From positions 1 to 60,215 of the forward strand of contig JAEKNU010000022.1 of assembly GCA_016838895.1 (NCBI GenBank): a stretch of 60,215 nt of DNA, read 5' to 3'. A model generated the notes under the pieces. It saw only the letters and a program-made list of their open reading frames with translations, searched no databases and was not told the DNA's origin. Below are positions 1 to 8,426 of this stretch, in pieces (the first letter of the stretch is position 1; the number at the start of each line of letters is the position of its first letter). Made by a program: the position numbers and the translations under genes. Origin of the DNA: Chloroflexota bacterium. GTDB lineage: Bacteria; Chloroflexota; Anaerolineae; Anaerolineales; Anaerolineaceae.

Positions 1-63
1 TTTAACAGCCTATGATAAAAATTAATAGGCTTCAGTTCTTTTTCGTTTGCCCCGCTTTATTGA

Positions 64-1119
64 GATGATACTATTTATTGTATAAATAAAAAAACACCAA
101 AAATTGTATATACAGCCGCATTAGAAAATAGTCAAGATATTTATTATTTATCAACAGATTTTTTTGAAAATGTTGATCGATTAACCAATACTCCTGATAT
201 TACTGAAGAAGAAATTGTCATATCAGATAATGGTAAATATTTGTTATATTCTTCTCCTGTAAGAGATTTTTTCAGTATGCAAGATGATAACAATACAAGC
301 ACAAGTCTTTACCCTCAAGTACAATTATTAAATATAAAAACAAAAGAGATTATAAATATTGAGGATTATTTCAATTTACTTAAAACTACTCCATTATCGT
401 CTAATCTAAATAGCGATAATTTTGTTATTTTCGAAAACAATACAAGAAATGTTTATTTGCTTGATCCAGAAAAAATGATATTAACTGATTTGAATATTAC
501 TTCGTTAGATAATGTAGAAATAAGTCAATTAAAATATTCTCCTGACGAACAGTTCATTATATATACTGTAATTAGTAAAACCTCTGATCCTTCACTTAAT
601 TCTTTTCTATATGATGTAAAAACAGAAAAAATAACTAAAGCAGGTAACGAAATTGGAAATTGCTATGATATTTCTTGGTCAGCTACTGGTGATTTTTTTT
701 CAGTTCTTTGTGATATATCAACAGATGGTTGGAATCCGGAATATCATGTTTATGTTTATGATTTCTCTGAAAGGAATATTAATTCAATACAACTACTTGA
801 AGATTTTCCTAGAAGTAGTCAACCTACATGGTCATCAGGTGATGATTTACTTGTAATGTTAACGAAAATAAGTGGCAATAGAGAATTCTTAGTGTTTGAT
901 ATACAAAATCGAACAAAAGAATTTTTTGCTCTAGAAAACAAGGAGTTATTAGTTTTTGAAATGAAATTGATCCCTAATGCTAAAGGGATTATTTATATAT
1001 CGGGAGAAGATGTAGCGCAAAGCAAAATATATAAAATTGATTTTCGTAGTACAAAAACCACGGTTATTACAGCAAAAGAAGCAAATTATCAGAATTTGAA
1101 TATTGTTGAGAAACACTGA
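64..1119 (+). CDS. TolB/WD40-like beta-propeller protein, 5' end disrupted
   Basis: The frame is open from just after a TGA at 61-63 and encodes about 350 residues. It contains repeated propeller-blade signatures such as YSPDEQFIIYT, WSATGDFFSV and TWSSGDDLLVML, spaced roughly 50-90 residues apart, as in TolB/PD40 repeats. There is no signal peptide in this frame. An ATG at position 12, in another frame, encodes a short hydrophobic stretch before a stop, so a frameshift may separate the export signal from the propeller. It sits where the other cassettes carry a partner gene, so it is probably the partner gene of an RHS tip lying left of the window. Its function is inferred from position only; it could also be an independent lipoprotein. 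Confidence 0.55.
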   Translation, partial: DDTIYCINKKTPKIVYTAALENSQDIYYLSTDFFENVDRLTNTPDITEEEIVISDNGKYLLYSSPVRDFFSMQDDNNTSTSLYPQVQLLNIKTKEIINIEDYFNLLKTTPLSSNLNSDNFVIFENNTRNVYLLDPEKMILTDLNITSLDNVEISQLKYSPDEQFIIYTVISKTSDPSLNSFLYDVKTEKITKAGNEIGNCYDISWSATGDFFSVLCDISTDGWNPEYHVYVYDFSERNINSIQLLEDFPRSSQPTWSSGDDLLVMLTKISGNREFLVFDIQNRTKEFFALENKELLVFEMKLIPNAKGIIYISGEDVAQSKIYKIDFRSTKTTVITAKEANYQNLNIVEKH

Positions 1120-1161
1120 TTTGGTTACAAGCACACCTGAATTGCAGCGAACGAGAGGTAA

Positions 1162-2286
1162 AAATACTACGCCTCCAGCAGCTACGTGGTGGAAGTGGAC
1201 GGCAGTGATACCACTGTACGAAAGACCTACTCAGCAGGCGGTACCAGCCTGGCCGTGCGGACGATTGTGAATGAATCCACGGAAACTCTGAACTGGCTGT
1301 TGGGTGATCATTTGGGATCATCATCCATCACAACCACCGCCGACGGAACCTGGAACAGCGAAATTCGATATTCAGCCTTTGGCGAAACCAGATATTCCTC
1401 TGGAATAACCCCAACCGATTACCGTTACACCGGGCAGCTTGAGCAGGCGGATGTGAATCTGTATTACTACAATGCTCGCTATTATGACGCGGCGTTGGGA
1501 CGGTTTGTCCAGGCGGATACGATTGTGCCAGAACCAATATTATTACAAGATTGGGATTGTTATTCGTATGTAAGAAATAATCCACTAATATATTCAGATC
1601 CAAGTGGCAACAAAGTTGAGGAAGGTTTGGGAGGATATATTAATCCTTCCAAAGTTGATTGGAAACCATATATCAAAGCATATGAAAATGTATATAATAG
1701 ACTTGACTATTCACAGTATAATGGAAATCTAAAAGAATATTTTGCCACAGTTACATCATACTATTATAGTAAAGATTCAGGTATCCAAGAATCTATCGAC
1801 AGGAATTTCCCTGAGACAATTGCTGCAAAATATCGATTAGTGGTTAATGGGTATATTGATGTATATACTGCACAAAAGTTTGCTGTAGATTTAGGTGGAC
1901 TTGATCCGGCTAGTATGTCACTTGGAATTATATCTACTGCACAATTCGCATTAAAAAGTATGGATGCAGGATATGCAACGAGATTTATAACTGGTTCTCA
2001 AATAAAAGATCAAAATGGAAATATAACTTCTGAGGGAACAGTTGATCTTCGGCCAACGCTAGAAAGGATTGCTGAAGGCAAATCCTATCCTCACAGGAAT
2101 GATGGTACTACATTTCATAACAATGAAGGATTTTTACCAATTCGAATTGGCGGATATTACAAAGAATATGTTGTTCCAACAGTAAATCAAAATACTGTTG
2201 GCCCTCAAAGAATAATAATTGGCGCAGGTGGGGATATTTTTTATACTCCAGATCACTATGCCACTTTCTTTGAAATTACATATTAG
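1162..2286 (+). CDS. RHS orphan cassette 1: truncated core with barnase/RNase Sa-type ribonuclease tip
   Basis: The frame opens directly after a TAA at 1159-1161 with no proper start codon, at the point of the core that reads YYASSSYVVEVDG; GTG codons at 1186 and 1189 are the only nearby starts. The core runs about 145 residues (DHLGSS, LYYYNARYYDAALGRF) to DPSGN. The tip ends in a guanyl-specific microbial ribonuclease domain with PHRNDGTTFHNNEG, GPQRIIIG and PDHYATF. These supply the Glu, Arg and His that match the catalytic Glu54/Arg69/His85 of RNase Sa. The next gene is a barstar, which supports a toxin/immunity pair. As placed, it looks like a silent donor cassette rather than a self-sufficient gene. 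The tip and partner are AT-richer than the core. Confidence 0.88.
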   Translation, partial: KYYASSSYVVEVDGSDTTVRKTYSAGGTSLAVRTIVNESTETLNWLLGDHLGSSSITTTADGTWNSEIRYSAFGETRYSSGITPTDYRYTGQLEQADVNLYYYNARYYDAALGRFVQADTIVPEPILLQDWDCYSYVRNNPLIYSDPSGNKVEEGLGGYINPSKVDWKPYIKAYENVYNRLDYSQYNGNLKEYFATVTSYYYSKDSGIQESIDRNFPETIAAKYRLVVNGYIDVYTAQKFAVDLGGLDPASMSLGIISTAQFALKSMDAGYATRFITGSQIKDQNGNITSEGTVDLRPTLERIAEGKSYPHRNDGTTFHNNEGFLPIRIGGYYKEYVVPTVNQNTVGPQRIIIGAGGDIFYTPDHYATFFEITY

Positions 2287-2295
2287 TGAGGAAAT

Positions 2296-2694
2296 ATGGA
2301 TCAAATAATTGATTTTATTTCAGATACTAATTCAGAAGCAGTAATGAATATTGAAATAAATATTAAGGAAATAACAGAAATAGTCGAATTAATGCAATCA
2401 AAAGCCTTTATTGTCAGGATAATTAAATTGAATGAATCAAAGGCGAAATTATTTGATAGTTTTGCACATGCATTTGATTTTCCATATTATTTTAATAATA
2501 ATTGGGATTCATTAGTTGATTGTTTGACGAATGAAGATATGAAAGTGGCAGAAGGCTACCTCGTTATAATAGAAAAATCTCAATTACTTATCGATAATGA
2601 TGAGAAAACAATGTTGAAGGTCTTTCACCAAATTTGTTCTAGGTGGAAGGAAATAGGGATTCAATTTAAATTTCTGATTGTGGATACAGATTAG
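2296..2694 (+). CDS. Barstar-family ribonuclease inhibitor (immunity protein)
   Basis: A 132-residue acidic protein starting nine bases after the ribonuclease tip, behind a GTGAGGAA ribosome-binding stretch. The central motif FPYYFNNNWDSLVDCL matches the barstar helix-2 region (barstar YYGENLDALWDCL), and its two Asp residues correspond to Asp35 and Asp39, which plug the barnase active site. An N-terminal extension of about 40 residues precedes the barstar fold. Family knowledge gives the role: cytoplasmic one-to-one inhibition of the RNase encoded just upstream. The TAG stop at 2692-2694 is followed at once, in the same frame, by the next RHS fragment. Confidence 0.88.
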   Translation: MDQIIDFISDTNSEAVMNIEINIKEITEIVELMQSKAFIVRIIKLNESKAKLFDSFAHAFDFPYYFNNNWDSLVDCLTNEDMKVAEGYLVIIEKSQLLIDNDEKTMLKVFHQICSRWKEIGIQFKFLIVDTD

Positions 2695-4170
2695 TTCGGC
2701 AATGGTTGTATCAAAACCTGGACTTCGCCGGTATACGATTATGGCGCCCATACCATCCAGCTCAGTTCTTCGGGGAGTACCTATGGTGCACAGGTGATTA
2801 CCGTGCAGCTTTATGGTGGCGCGCCAACCAATACACCAACGCTAACGCGAACCTCTACGTTAACGCGTACCTCATCCCTGACCCCAACTCAAACCCTGAC
2901 ACCTACGGATACCAGAACAAATACCGTGACCAGTACGGTAACCCTGACACCGACCGAAACGCTTACGCTTACGCCGACCATCACCGATACACCTACCGTA
3001 ACGAATACTGCCACTGAAACGCAGGTACCAACCGACACGTTGACCAGCACGGTAACCGCAACCCGAACCAACACGGCTACAACCATACCGGTCACTGCTA
3101 CGCTGGCGCCCGTAGGGAGTACAATAAATGTCTGTTCAACAACATATTTCACCCGTTCCGGGACAACAATGCCCTATACGTATTTGGGTGAATGCAATAT
3201 ATGGTTGATCAACGGCTCAATAACCAGTACGGCTTCACTGGGTAATTACCGCCAATTTAAACTACGTTATTGGGATTACGATGGTGGTCCAAACATGACC
3301 ATTAAAATTGACGATTCAACAGTCGCCACGCTAAGCACCGATCAATACGGCTGCGGCAGCAGTGGTTGTATTAAAACCTGGACCTCACCAGTGTACGATT
3401 ATGATGCGCATACTATCCAACTCAGTTCATCGGGCAGTACCTATGGTGCACAGGTGATTACCGTGCAGCGCTACGGCGCTGCGCCAACCAATACGCCAAC
3501 GTTAACAAGGACTTCTACGCAAACGCGTACTTCAACGTTGACCCCGACACAAACGCTGACACCCACGGATACCAGGACAAATACCGTGACCAGTACGGTA
3601 ACCCTGACACCGACCATTACGTATACACCATCGGAAACACCGACCGAAACGCTTACGCTTACGCCGACCATCACCGATACACCTACCGTAACGAATACTG
3701 CCACTGAAACGCAGGTACCAACCGACACGTTGACCAGCACGGTAACCGCAACCCGAACCAACACGGCTACAACCATACCGGTCACTGCTAAGCTGGCGCC
3801 CGTAGGGAGTACAATAAATGTCTGTTCAACAACATATTTCACCCGTTCCGGGACAACAATGCCATATACGTATTTGGGTGAATGCAATATTTGGTTGATC
3901 AACGGCTCAATAACCAGTACGGCTTCACTGGGTAGTTACCGCCAATTTAAACTACGTTATTGGGATTACGACGGTGGTCCAAACATGACCATTAAAATTG
4001 ACGATTCAACAGTCGCCACGCTAAGCACCGATCAATACAACTGCGGCAGCAGCGGCTGCATTAAAACCTGGACCTCACCGGTGTATGCTTATGGTGCTCA
4101 TACCATCGAGCTCAGTTCATCTGGCAGTCTCTATGGGGCACAGGTGATCACCGTGCAGCTCTATGGCGCT
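2695..4170 (+). repeat. Tandem duplication of Cys-domain plus Thr/Pro linker, 690-base period
   Basis: The segment around 3108-3477 recurs almost base for base at 3798-4167, and its 3' third also appears at 2695-2817. The period is 690 bases (CGTAGGGAGT at 3111 and 3801). Copies differ by scattered substitutions and by linker length: an extra ITYTPSETPTE block is present only in the second linker. This indicates recent unequal duplication inside the RHS N-terminal region. Confidence 0.85.
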
Positions 4171-5646
4171 GCACCAACCAACACCCCAACCGCGACAAGA
4201 ACAAATACCGCTACTTCAACACGCACACTCACACCAACCGACACGGCTACAGTGACCGAGACACCCACAGAAACGCTCACCCCAACGCAGACATTGGACG
4301 TAACGCTGACCTTCACCGAAACACCGACCGAAACCGAGACGCCAACCGTGACGGAAACCCCCACGGAGACGGTTACCTTTACGCCAACCATGACGATTTC
4401 TGCCATCCCCACCGAGGAACCTCCGGGACCCTTCAGCAGTGCAAGCTACACCTACGACGGCGATGACAACATGGTCAAATCGGTCATCAACGGCATCACT
4501 ACCTACTACGCTTCCAGCAGCTACGTCGTGGAAGTAGATGGCAGCGATACGACTGTACGTAAGACCTACAGCGCCGGAAGCACCAGCCTGGCCGTACGGA
4601 CGATTGTCAATGGGTCGGAGAATACCCTGAATTGGCTGTTGAGCGATCATTTAGGTTCATCCTCAATTACTACCACTGCCGATGGCACATGGAACAGCGA
4701 GATTCGCTACAGTGCCTTCGGTGAAACGCGCTACTCCTCAGGGATTACCCCAACCGATTACCGTTACACTGGCCAACTTGAGCAGGCGGATGTGAACCTG
4801 TATTACTACAATGCTCGCTATTATGACGCAGCATTGGGGCGGTTCATCCAGGCGGATACGATTGTGCCGGGTGCGGGGGATTCGAAGAGTTATGACCGGT
4901 ATTCGTATGTGAGTAATAATCCATTAATCTACACGGACCCTAGTGGCCATGATCAGGATCGTGGTATTAATGACCCGTATTATAATGCAATTGCTCATGG
5001 AATGAGTTATGAAACCTATGCTCCATATACTCCATATATTCCACCAACAACAAGTACAAATAATGAAGATATAGCTGCTGTTTGTGGAAGTAATTCTACT
5101 GGATGTGTTACTCCTGTAGTCGATGATGCCACTCATTTTGCAGATTTGGATATTAAAGCCGCTGAATACGGATATAATATAGTGCCAGTTCCTTATGAGG
5201 GTGATAAACAGGCCCAAGCAGTTGCAATAAGCTTATTTTCTCCAAACAAACAAATTTGTTATAGTGCTGGGGTTGATTCTTGCCTGCTTTATGCTTCCGA
5301 ACATGGTAATCCCGAAGATTTGAAAATTGTGTTGGTTGGAGGAGCATATATTCTTGAAGATGGAAGTATTGGAATGGATTATGGGTCAGGGTCTGGGTTT
5401 GAGAATGGATTTGTTGGAATAGTAAATGATTTAGCCCAAAGAGGGGCACATATCCTGGTAATTTATGATGGTAATCAGATTGATACGAGAGATTATATTA
5501 AAACAGAAGGCAACATCCTGGCTGTTGAGTCTCCGGAAAACCATTATTTGGTTGATGATCCGGATTCAAGCATCTGGGAGCATGTTTTCGCTTGGTTTGA
5601 TGACCCTACCTATCCGTTTCCAACACACGATTGGTGGGCAAAGTAA
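2695..5646 (+). CDS. RHS cassette 2: Cys-domain/Thr-Pro linker repeats, RHS core, alpha/beta-hydrolase-like tip
   Basis: The longest cassette, open from the codon after the barstar stop; the first usable start is GTG at 2794. It has a partial and then two full copies of a domain of about 120 residues with four Cys (NVCSTTYF, LGECNIWL, YGCGSSGCIKTW). These alternate with Thr/Pro-rich linkers of about 85-105 residues, typical of secreted proteins. The RHS core starts at PGPFSSASYTYDGDDN and ends at DPSGH. The tip carries QICYSAGVDSCLLYA (a degenerate GxSxG nucleophile elbow after a beta strand), VLVGGAYIL, later LVIYDGN and a late His (PENHYL), in the order expected for a Ser-Asp-His alpha/beta hydrolase. 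The enzymatic call is a fold-level guess. It is followed by a lipoprotein gene 19 bases on. Confidence 0.72.
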   Translation, partial: FGNGCIKTWTSPVYDYGAHTIQLSSSGSTYGAQVITVQLYGGAPTNTPTLTRTSTLTRTSSLTPTQTLTPTDTRTNTVTSTVTLTPTETLTLTPTITDTPTVTNTATETQVPTDTLTSTVTATRTNTATTIPVTATLAPVGSTINVCSTTYFTRSGTTMPYTYLGECNIWLINGSITSTASLGNYRQFKLRYWDYDGGPNMTIKIDDSTVATLSTDQYGCGSSGCIKTWTSPVYDYDAHTIQLSSSGSTYGAQVITVQRYGAAPTNTPTLTRTSTQTRTSTLTPTQTLTPTDTRTNTVTSTVTLTPTITYTPSETPTETLTLTPTITDTPTVTNTATETQVPTDTLTSTVTATRTNTATTIPVTAKLAPVGSTINVCSTTYFTRSGTTMPYTYLGECNIWLINGSITSTASLGSYRQFKLRYWDYDGGPNMTIKIDDSTVATLSTDQYNCGSSGCIKTWTSPVYAYGAHTIELSSSGSLYGAQVITVQLYGAAPTNTPTATRTNTATSTRTLTPTDTATVTETPTETLTPTQTLDVTLTFTETPTETETPTVTETPTETVTFTPTMTISAIPTEEPPGPFSSASYTYDGDDNMVKSVINGITTYYASSSYVVEVDGSDTTVRKTYSAGSTSLAVRTIVNGSENTLNWLLSDHLGSSSITTTADGTWNSEIRYSAFGETRYSSGITPTDYRYTGQLEQADVNLYYYNARYYDAALGRFIQADTIVPGAGDSKSYDRYSYVSNNPLIYTDPSGHDQDRGINDPYYNAIAHGMSYETYAPYTPYIPPTTSTNNEDIAAVCGSNSTGCVTPVVDDATHFADLDIKAAEYGYNIVPVPYEGDKQAQAVAISLFSPNKQICYSAGVDSCLLYASEHGNPEDLKIVLVGGAYILEDGSIGMDYGSGSGFENGFVGIVNDLAQRGAHILVIYDGNQIDTRDYIKTEGNILAVESPENHYLVDDPDSSIWEHVFAWFDDPTYPFPTHDWWAK

Positions 5647-5665
5647 GAAGGAGAATTGTTGAACT

Positions 5666-6856
5666 ATGAAAAACAAAAAGCCTTATTATATGATTATATT
5701 AATTGGCATAATCTTCTTACTGACTGCCTGCGAAACAAAGCCAGATTCAATACCTACTGTAGAGAATACCTGCATCCCGCCAGTAGACGAGTTTTCATAT
5801 TATGCAGGATTGGGAACCCCATATCCTGAAAAATCGGTTGTTCCGCCAGCTCCTTGGACAATGGAAGCTACCATTGAATTACGAACTCCTTTATTGTTGG
5901 GTGTAAGGACACTCTCAAGTAATGTCACTGAATTGTGGTTTTATGAGGATTTTCCACTCGCTGGCGAAAGAGATATTCATAACCAAATTTATGTTTTTAG
6001 AACTGATAAAGAAGAGTTAACCCCCGTTGTATTGGATGAAATATTTTTAAATTCACACTCTCCAATTGACGAAATCTATATAACGGAAGATAATTCGATT
6101 TGGACTTCAGGTGTCACTACAAGTTACTCGAAAATTCCCATTCTTGGAAAGTATGATGAGATAAATAATAAACTCTTACCTGTTGAGGAACTTTATGGTA
6201 TTTCACACGATCCTTCTTATGCAACCCATGTGTTATTTGATAAAAACAACAACTTGTTCTGGTTTTTGGTTCCTTATGGGTATATTTACAGTTATGATCC
6301 TGTTACAAATACTTTGGAAAAACATATATCAGTTGGAGAAAAGAAAATCGGTGGGGCAATTGCAACGGCCGACGGGAAAATATATGTCTATGCATTAGAA
6401 TATGAATATACAAGTGCTGGAGCTGGCGATGCGCTTTTTTTATACTCTCCAACTGATGAAACTCTTGAACAGGTCAGATACTATCTGGAGAAAAATTACA
6501 AAGCAATAAATTTATATTTTGACCAGGATGAGCGCTTGTGGATGGGCAGTAATGGCTGGATGGAGCCTGACGGAAAATGGTATCAAACCGTTAAGTCTTC
6601 ATTGTTTATACGAGCAACTGGGGAACTTGTGGGGGATCATTTTTATCATTATTTTTCACCAAACATTGAATTTGAAACCTCAGATGGTTTGTTGTGGTTT
6701 ACTGGTGGGGGGACACGAATGGGTACGTATTCGCTTGATTTGGAAAACGAAGAATGGTGTTGGGTTTCTACATCTTCGGACACAGAAATGGATAATGATG
6801 GCAATTTATGGATGCTTGTTGATGATAAATTATACAAAAGACCTTTAATTGAATAA
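5666..6856 (+). CDS. Lipoprotein behind hydrolase tip 2; propeller-like, candidate immunity protein
   Basis: 396 residues, ATG behind AAGGAG. The signal peptide ends in a lipobox (IFLLTAC, Cys22), so the product is exported and anchored. The body has repeated Trp-rich segments such as NSIWTSG, NNLFWFL, ERLWMGS, GLLWFTGG and GNLWMLVDDKLYKRPL, resembling ligand-binding propeller blades (Reg_prop-like). The same C-terminal end (LWML..LYKRPL) and an N-terminal C-x-P..DFS..PW pattern occur in the lipoproteins at 8427 and 17531, so these are paralogues. All follow hydrolase-like RHS tips, which suggests matched immunity outside the membrane. No known immunity family is recognised. Confidence 0.6.
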   Translation: MKNKKPYYMIILIGIIFLLTACETKPDSIPTVENTCIPPVDEFSYYAGLGTPYPEKSVVPPAPWTMEATIELRTPLLLGVRTLSSNVTELWFYEDFPLAGERDIHNQIYVFRTDKEELTPVVLDEIFLNSHSPIDEIYITEDNSIWTSGVTTSYSKIPILGKYDEINNKLLPVEELYGISHDPSYATHVLFDKNNNLFWFLVPYGYIYSYDPVTNTLEKHISVGEKKIGGAIATADGKIYVYALEYEYTSAGAGDALFLYSPTDETLEQVRYYLEKNYKAINLYFDQDERLWMGSNGWMEPDGKWYQTVKSSLFIRATGELVGDHFYHYFSPNIEFETSDGLLWFTGGGTRMGTYSLDLENEEWCWVSTSSDTEMDNDGNLWMLVDDKLYKRPLIE

Positions 6857-6954
6857 AAAGTACATTACTCATATATTTTATTTCCTAGAAATTCCTGCTT
6901 AGGTGAACATATCATATATTGACTTTATATAATGTGATTCCCTGAAAAATACAA

Positions 6955-6980
6955 AAAACACCTGCAGATGCGGGTGTTTT
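6955..6980. terminator. Bidirectional hairpin terminator flanking tRNA-Gly half
   Basis: AAAACACCTGC / GCGGGTGTTTT forms an 11-bp stem (one G-T wobble) with a short loop and A/T tails on both sides. It can end transcription of the lipoprotein gene on the plus strand or of a tRNA on the minus strand. Confidence 0.75.
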
Positions 6981-6982
6981 CA

Positions 6983-7028
6983 GGAGCGGGAGACGAGATT
7001 CGAACTTGCATACATTGGCTTGGAAGGC
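6983..7028 (-). pseudogene. 3' half of tRNA-Gly(UCC), copy a
   Basis: Read on the minus strand this gives the anticodon loop with TCC (CCTTCCAAGC), a T-loop TTCGAAT, the 3' acceptor strand CTCCCGC, discriminator T and CC, directly followed by the hairpin. The 5' half of the tRNA is absent; the sequence switches to RHS Thr-rich coding at about 7029. The T-stem carries a mismatch (GCAAG/CTCGT), so this copy is decayed. It cannot be a functional tRNA. Confidence 0.82.
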
Positions 7029-8421
7029 CGCCTATACCGAAACCGCCAGCGGCACGGATACCAGCACAGCGACCCTGACCGCCACCTACACGCCAACCAT
7101 GACGATTTCTGCCATCCCCACCGAGGAACCTCCGGGACCATTCAGCAGTGCAAGCTACACCTACGACGGCGATGACAACATGGTCAAATCGGTCATCAAC
7201 GGCATCACTACCTACTACGCTTCCAGCAGCTATGTGATGGAAGTAGACGGCAGCGACACCACCGTCCGCAAGACCTACACAGCAGGCGGTACCAGCCTGG
7301 CCGTGCGGACGATTGTGAATGAATCCACGGAAACGCTAAATTGGCTGTTGAGCGATCATTTAGGTTCATCCTCAATTACTACCACTGCCGATGGCACATG
7401 GACCAGCGAGATTCGCTACAGTGCCTTCGGTGAAACGCGCTACTCCTCAGGGATTACCCCAACCGATTACCGTTACACTGGCCAACTTGAGCAGGCGGAT
7501 GTGAACCTGTATTACTACAATGCTCGCTATTATGACGCAGCATTGGGGCGGTTCATCCAGGCGGATACGATTATTCCGGGGGCGGGGGATTCGAAGAGCT
7601 ATGATCGGTATGCGTATGTGAATAATAATCCTTTGAAGTTTACGGATCCGAGTGGAAATCATCCGTGTACTCCTGGAGATCCAGACTATAATTCACAGAG
7701 TTGTATTTCCTATATGTCAAATTCTAGTTCAGGGAGCACTGAAACTTATAAAAGGACAGGTACGACTACGCCACAGAAATATCGAGTTGCTCATGCGCCA
7801 GATTCTTATGTTGTAGCAGGCGGAACTTATTCTGATAAAATTAACAATGCTGCTGCGAAGCCAGGTCCACCAGTATTAAGTCAATTACCCAATTGGGATA
7901 GTAAAAATCCATATAATTTATCTAAATATGAACCTGTACAATATCCTGGGAATATAACGGATGAAATGGGTAATCAATTAACAGCAAAATATGCCCAGTC
8001 GTTAGAATTAGAACAAAGGGCACTTTCAGTTGATGTTGCAATAATTGGATATAGTGGTGGCGGTGATAGTGCATTAATTTATGCAGAAAATCATCAGGTT
8101 GCTGGTTTAGTTCTTCTTGATCCTACCGGCACTGGCAATATGAGATTAGACGGTTCACAAGGGTTATCTCCGGAAAGTGCAAAAGATCTGATGCTTAAAC
8201 TAGCAAATGAAGACCAAGTACGAATTGTATTAGTTGATGATTCAGGAAAATATAGAGATTACTCTTCAGAACTAAATAGTTCGGATAATATTTTATACAT
8301 CGGACCAGATAGTGAATCAAGAGAACACTGGTCAGAAAATGTCTATACGGGTAGTGGAACAAACGCAAGTACAGAATTAATAAATCAGTCATGGGATTTT
8401 CTGATGACTGGAGAGAAGTGA
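7006..8421 (+). CDS. RHS cassette 3: linker, core and alpha/beta-hydrolase-like tip
   Basis: Open from inside the antisense tRNA half (TTG at 7006), then about 40 residues of Thr-rich linker, PTEEPPGPFSSASYTYDGDDN, and a full core to DPSGN. The tip contains VDVAIIGYSGGGDSALIYAE, a clear GxSxG nucleophile elbow after a beta strand, then GLVLLDPTGTG, IVLVDDSG and a His in SREHWSENV, consistent with an alpha/beta hydrolase triad. The substrate cannot be told. The lipoprotein gene follows with its ATG five bases after the stop. No promoter or normal start is visible, so it is probably a storage cassette. Confidence 0.7.
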   Translation: MHTLAWKAAYTETASGTDTSTATLTATYTPTMTISAIPTEEPPGPFSSASYTYDGDDNMVKSVINGITTYYASSSYVMEVDGSDTTVRKTYTAGGTSLAVRTIVNESTETLNWLLSDHLGSSSITTTADGTWTSEIRYSAFGETRYSSGITPTDYRYTGQLEQADVNLYYYNARYYDAALGRFIQADTIIPGAGDSKSYDRYAYVNNNPLKFTDPSGNHPCTPGDPDYNSQSCISYMSNSSSGSTETYKRTGTTTPQKYRVAHAPDSYVVAGGTYSDKINNAAAKPGPPVLSQLPNWDSKNPYNLSKYEPVQYPGNITDEMGNQLTAKYAQSLELEQRALSVDVAIIGYSGGGDSALIYAENHQVAGLVLLDPTGTGNMRLDGSQGLSPESAKDLMLKLANEDQVRIVLVDDSGKYRDYSSELNSSDNILYIGPDSESREHWSENVYTGSGTNASTELINQSWDFLMTGEK

Positions 8422-8426
8422 AAATT

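Noticed and set aside
2889..4412. Long minus-strand frames rich in Val opposite the Thr/Pro linkers
   Set aside because: They mirror the ACN-type Thr codons of the real plus-strand gene and have no ribosome site or family features.
6983..7028. Functional tRNA gene
   Set aside because: The 5' acceptor, D-arm and 5' half are missing in every copy, so none can fold as a complete tRNA.
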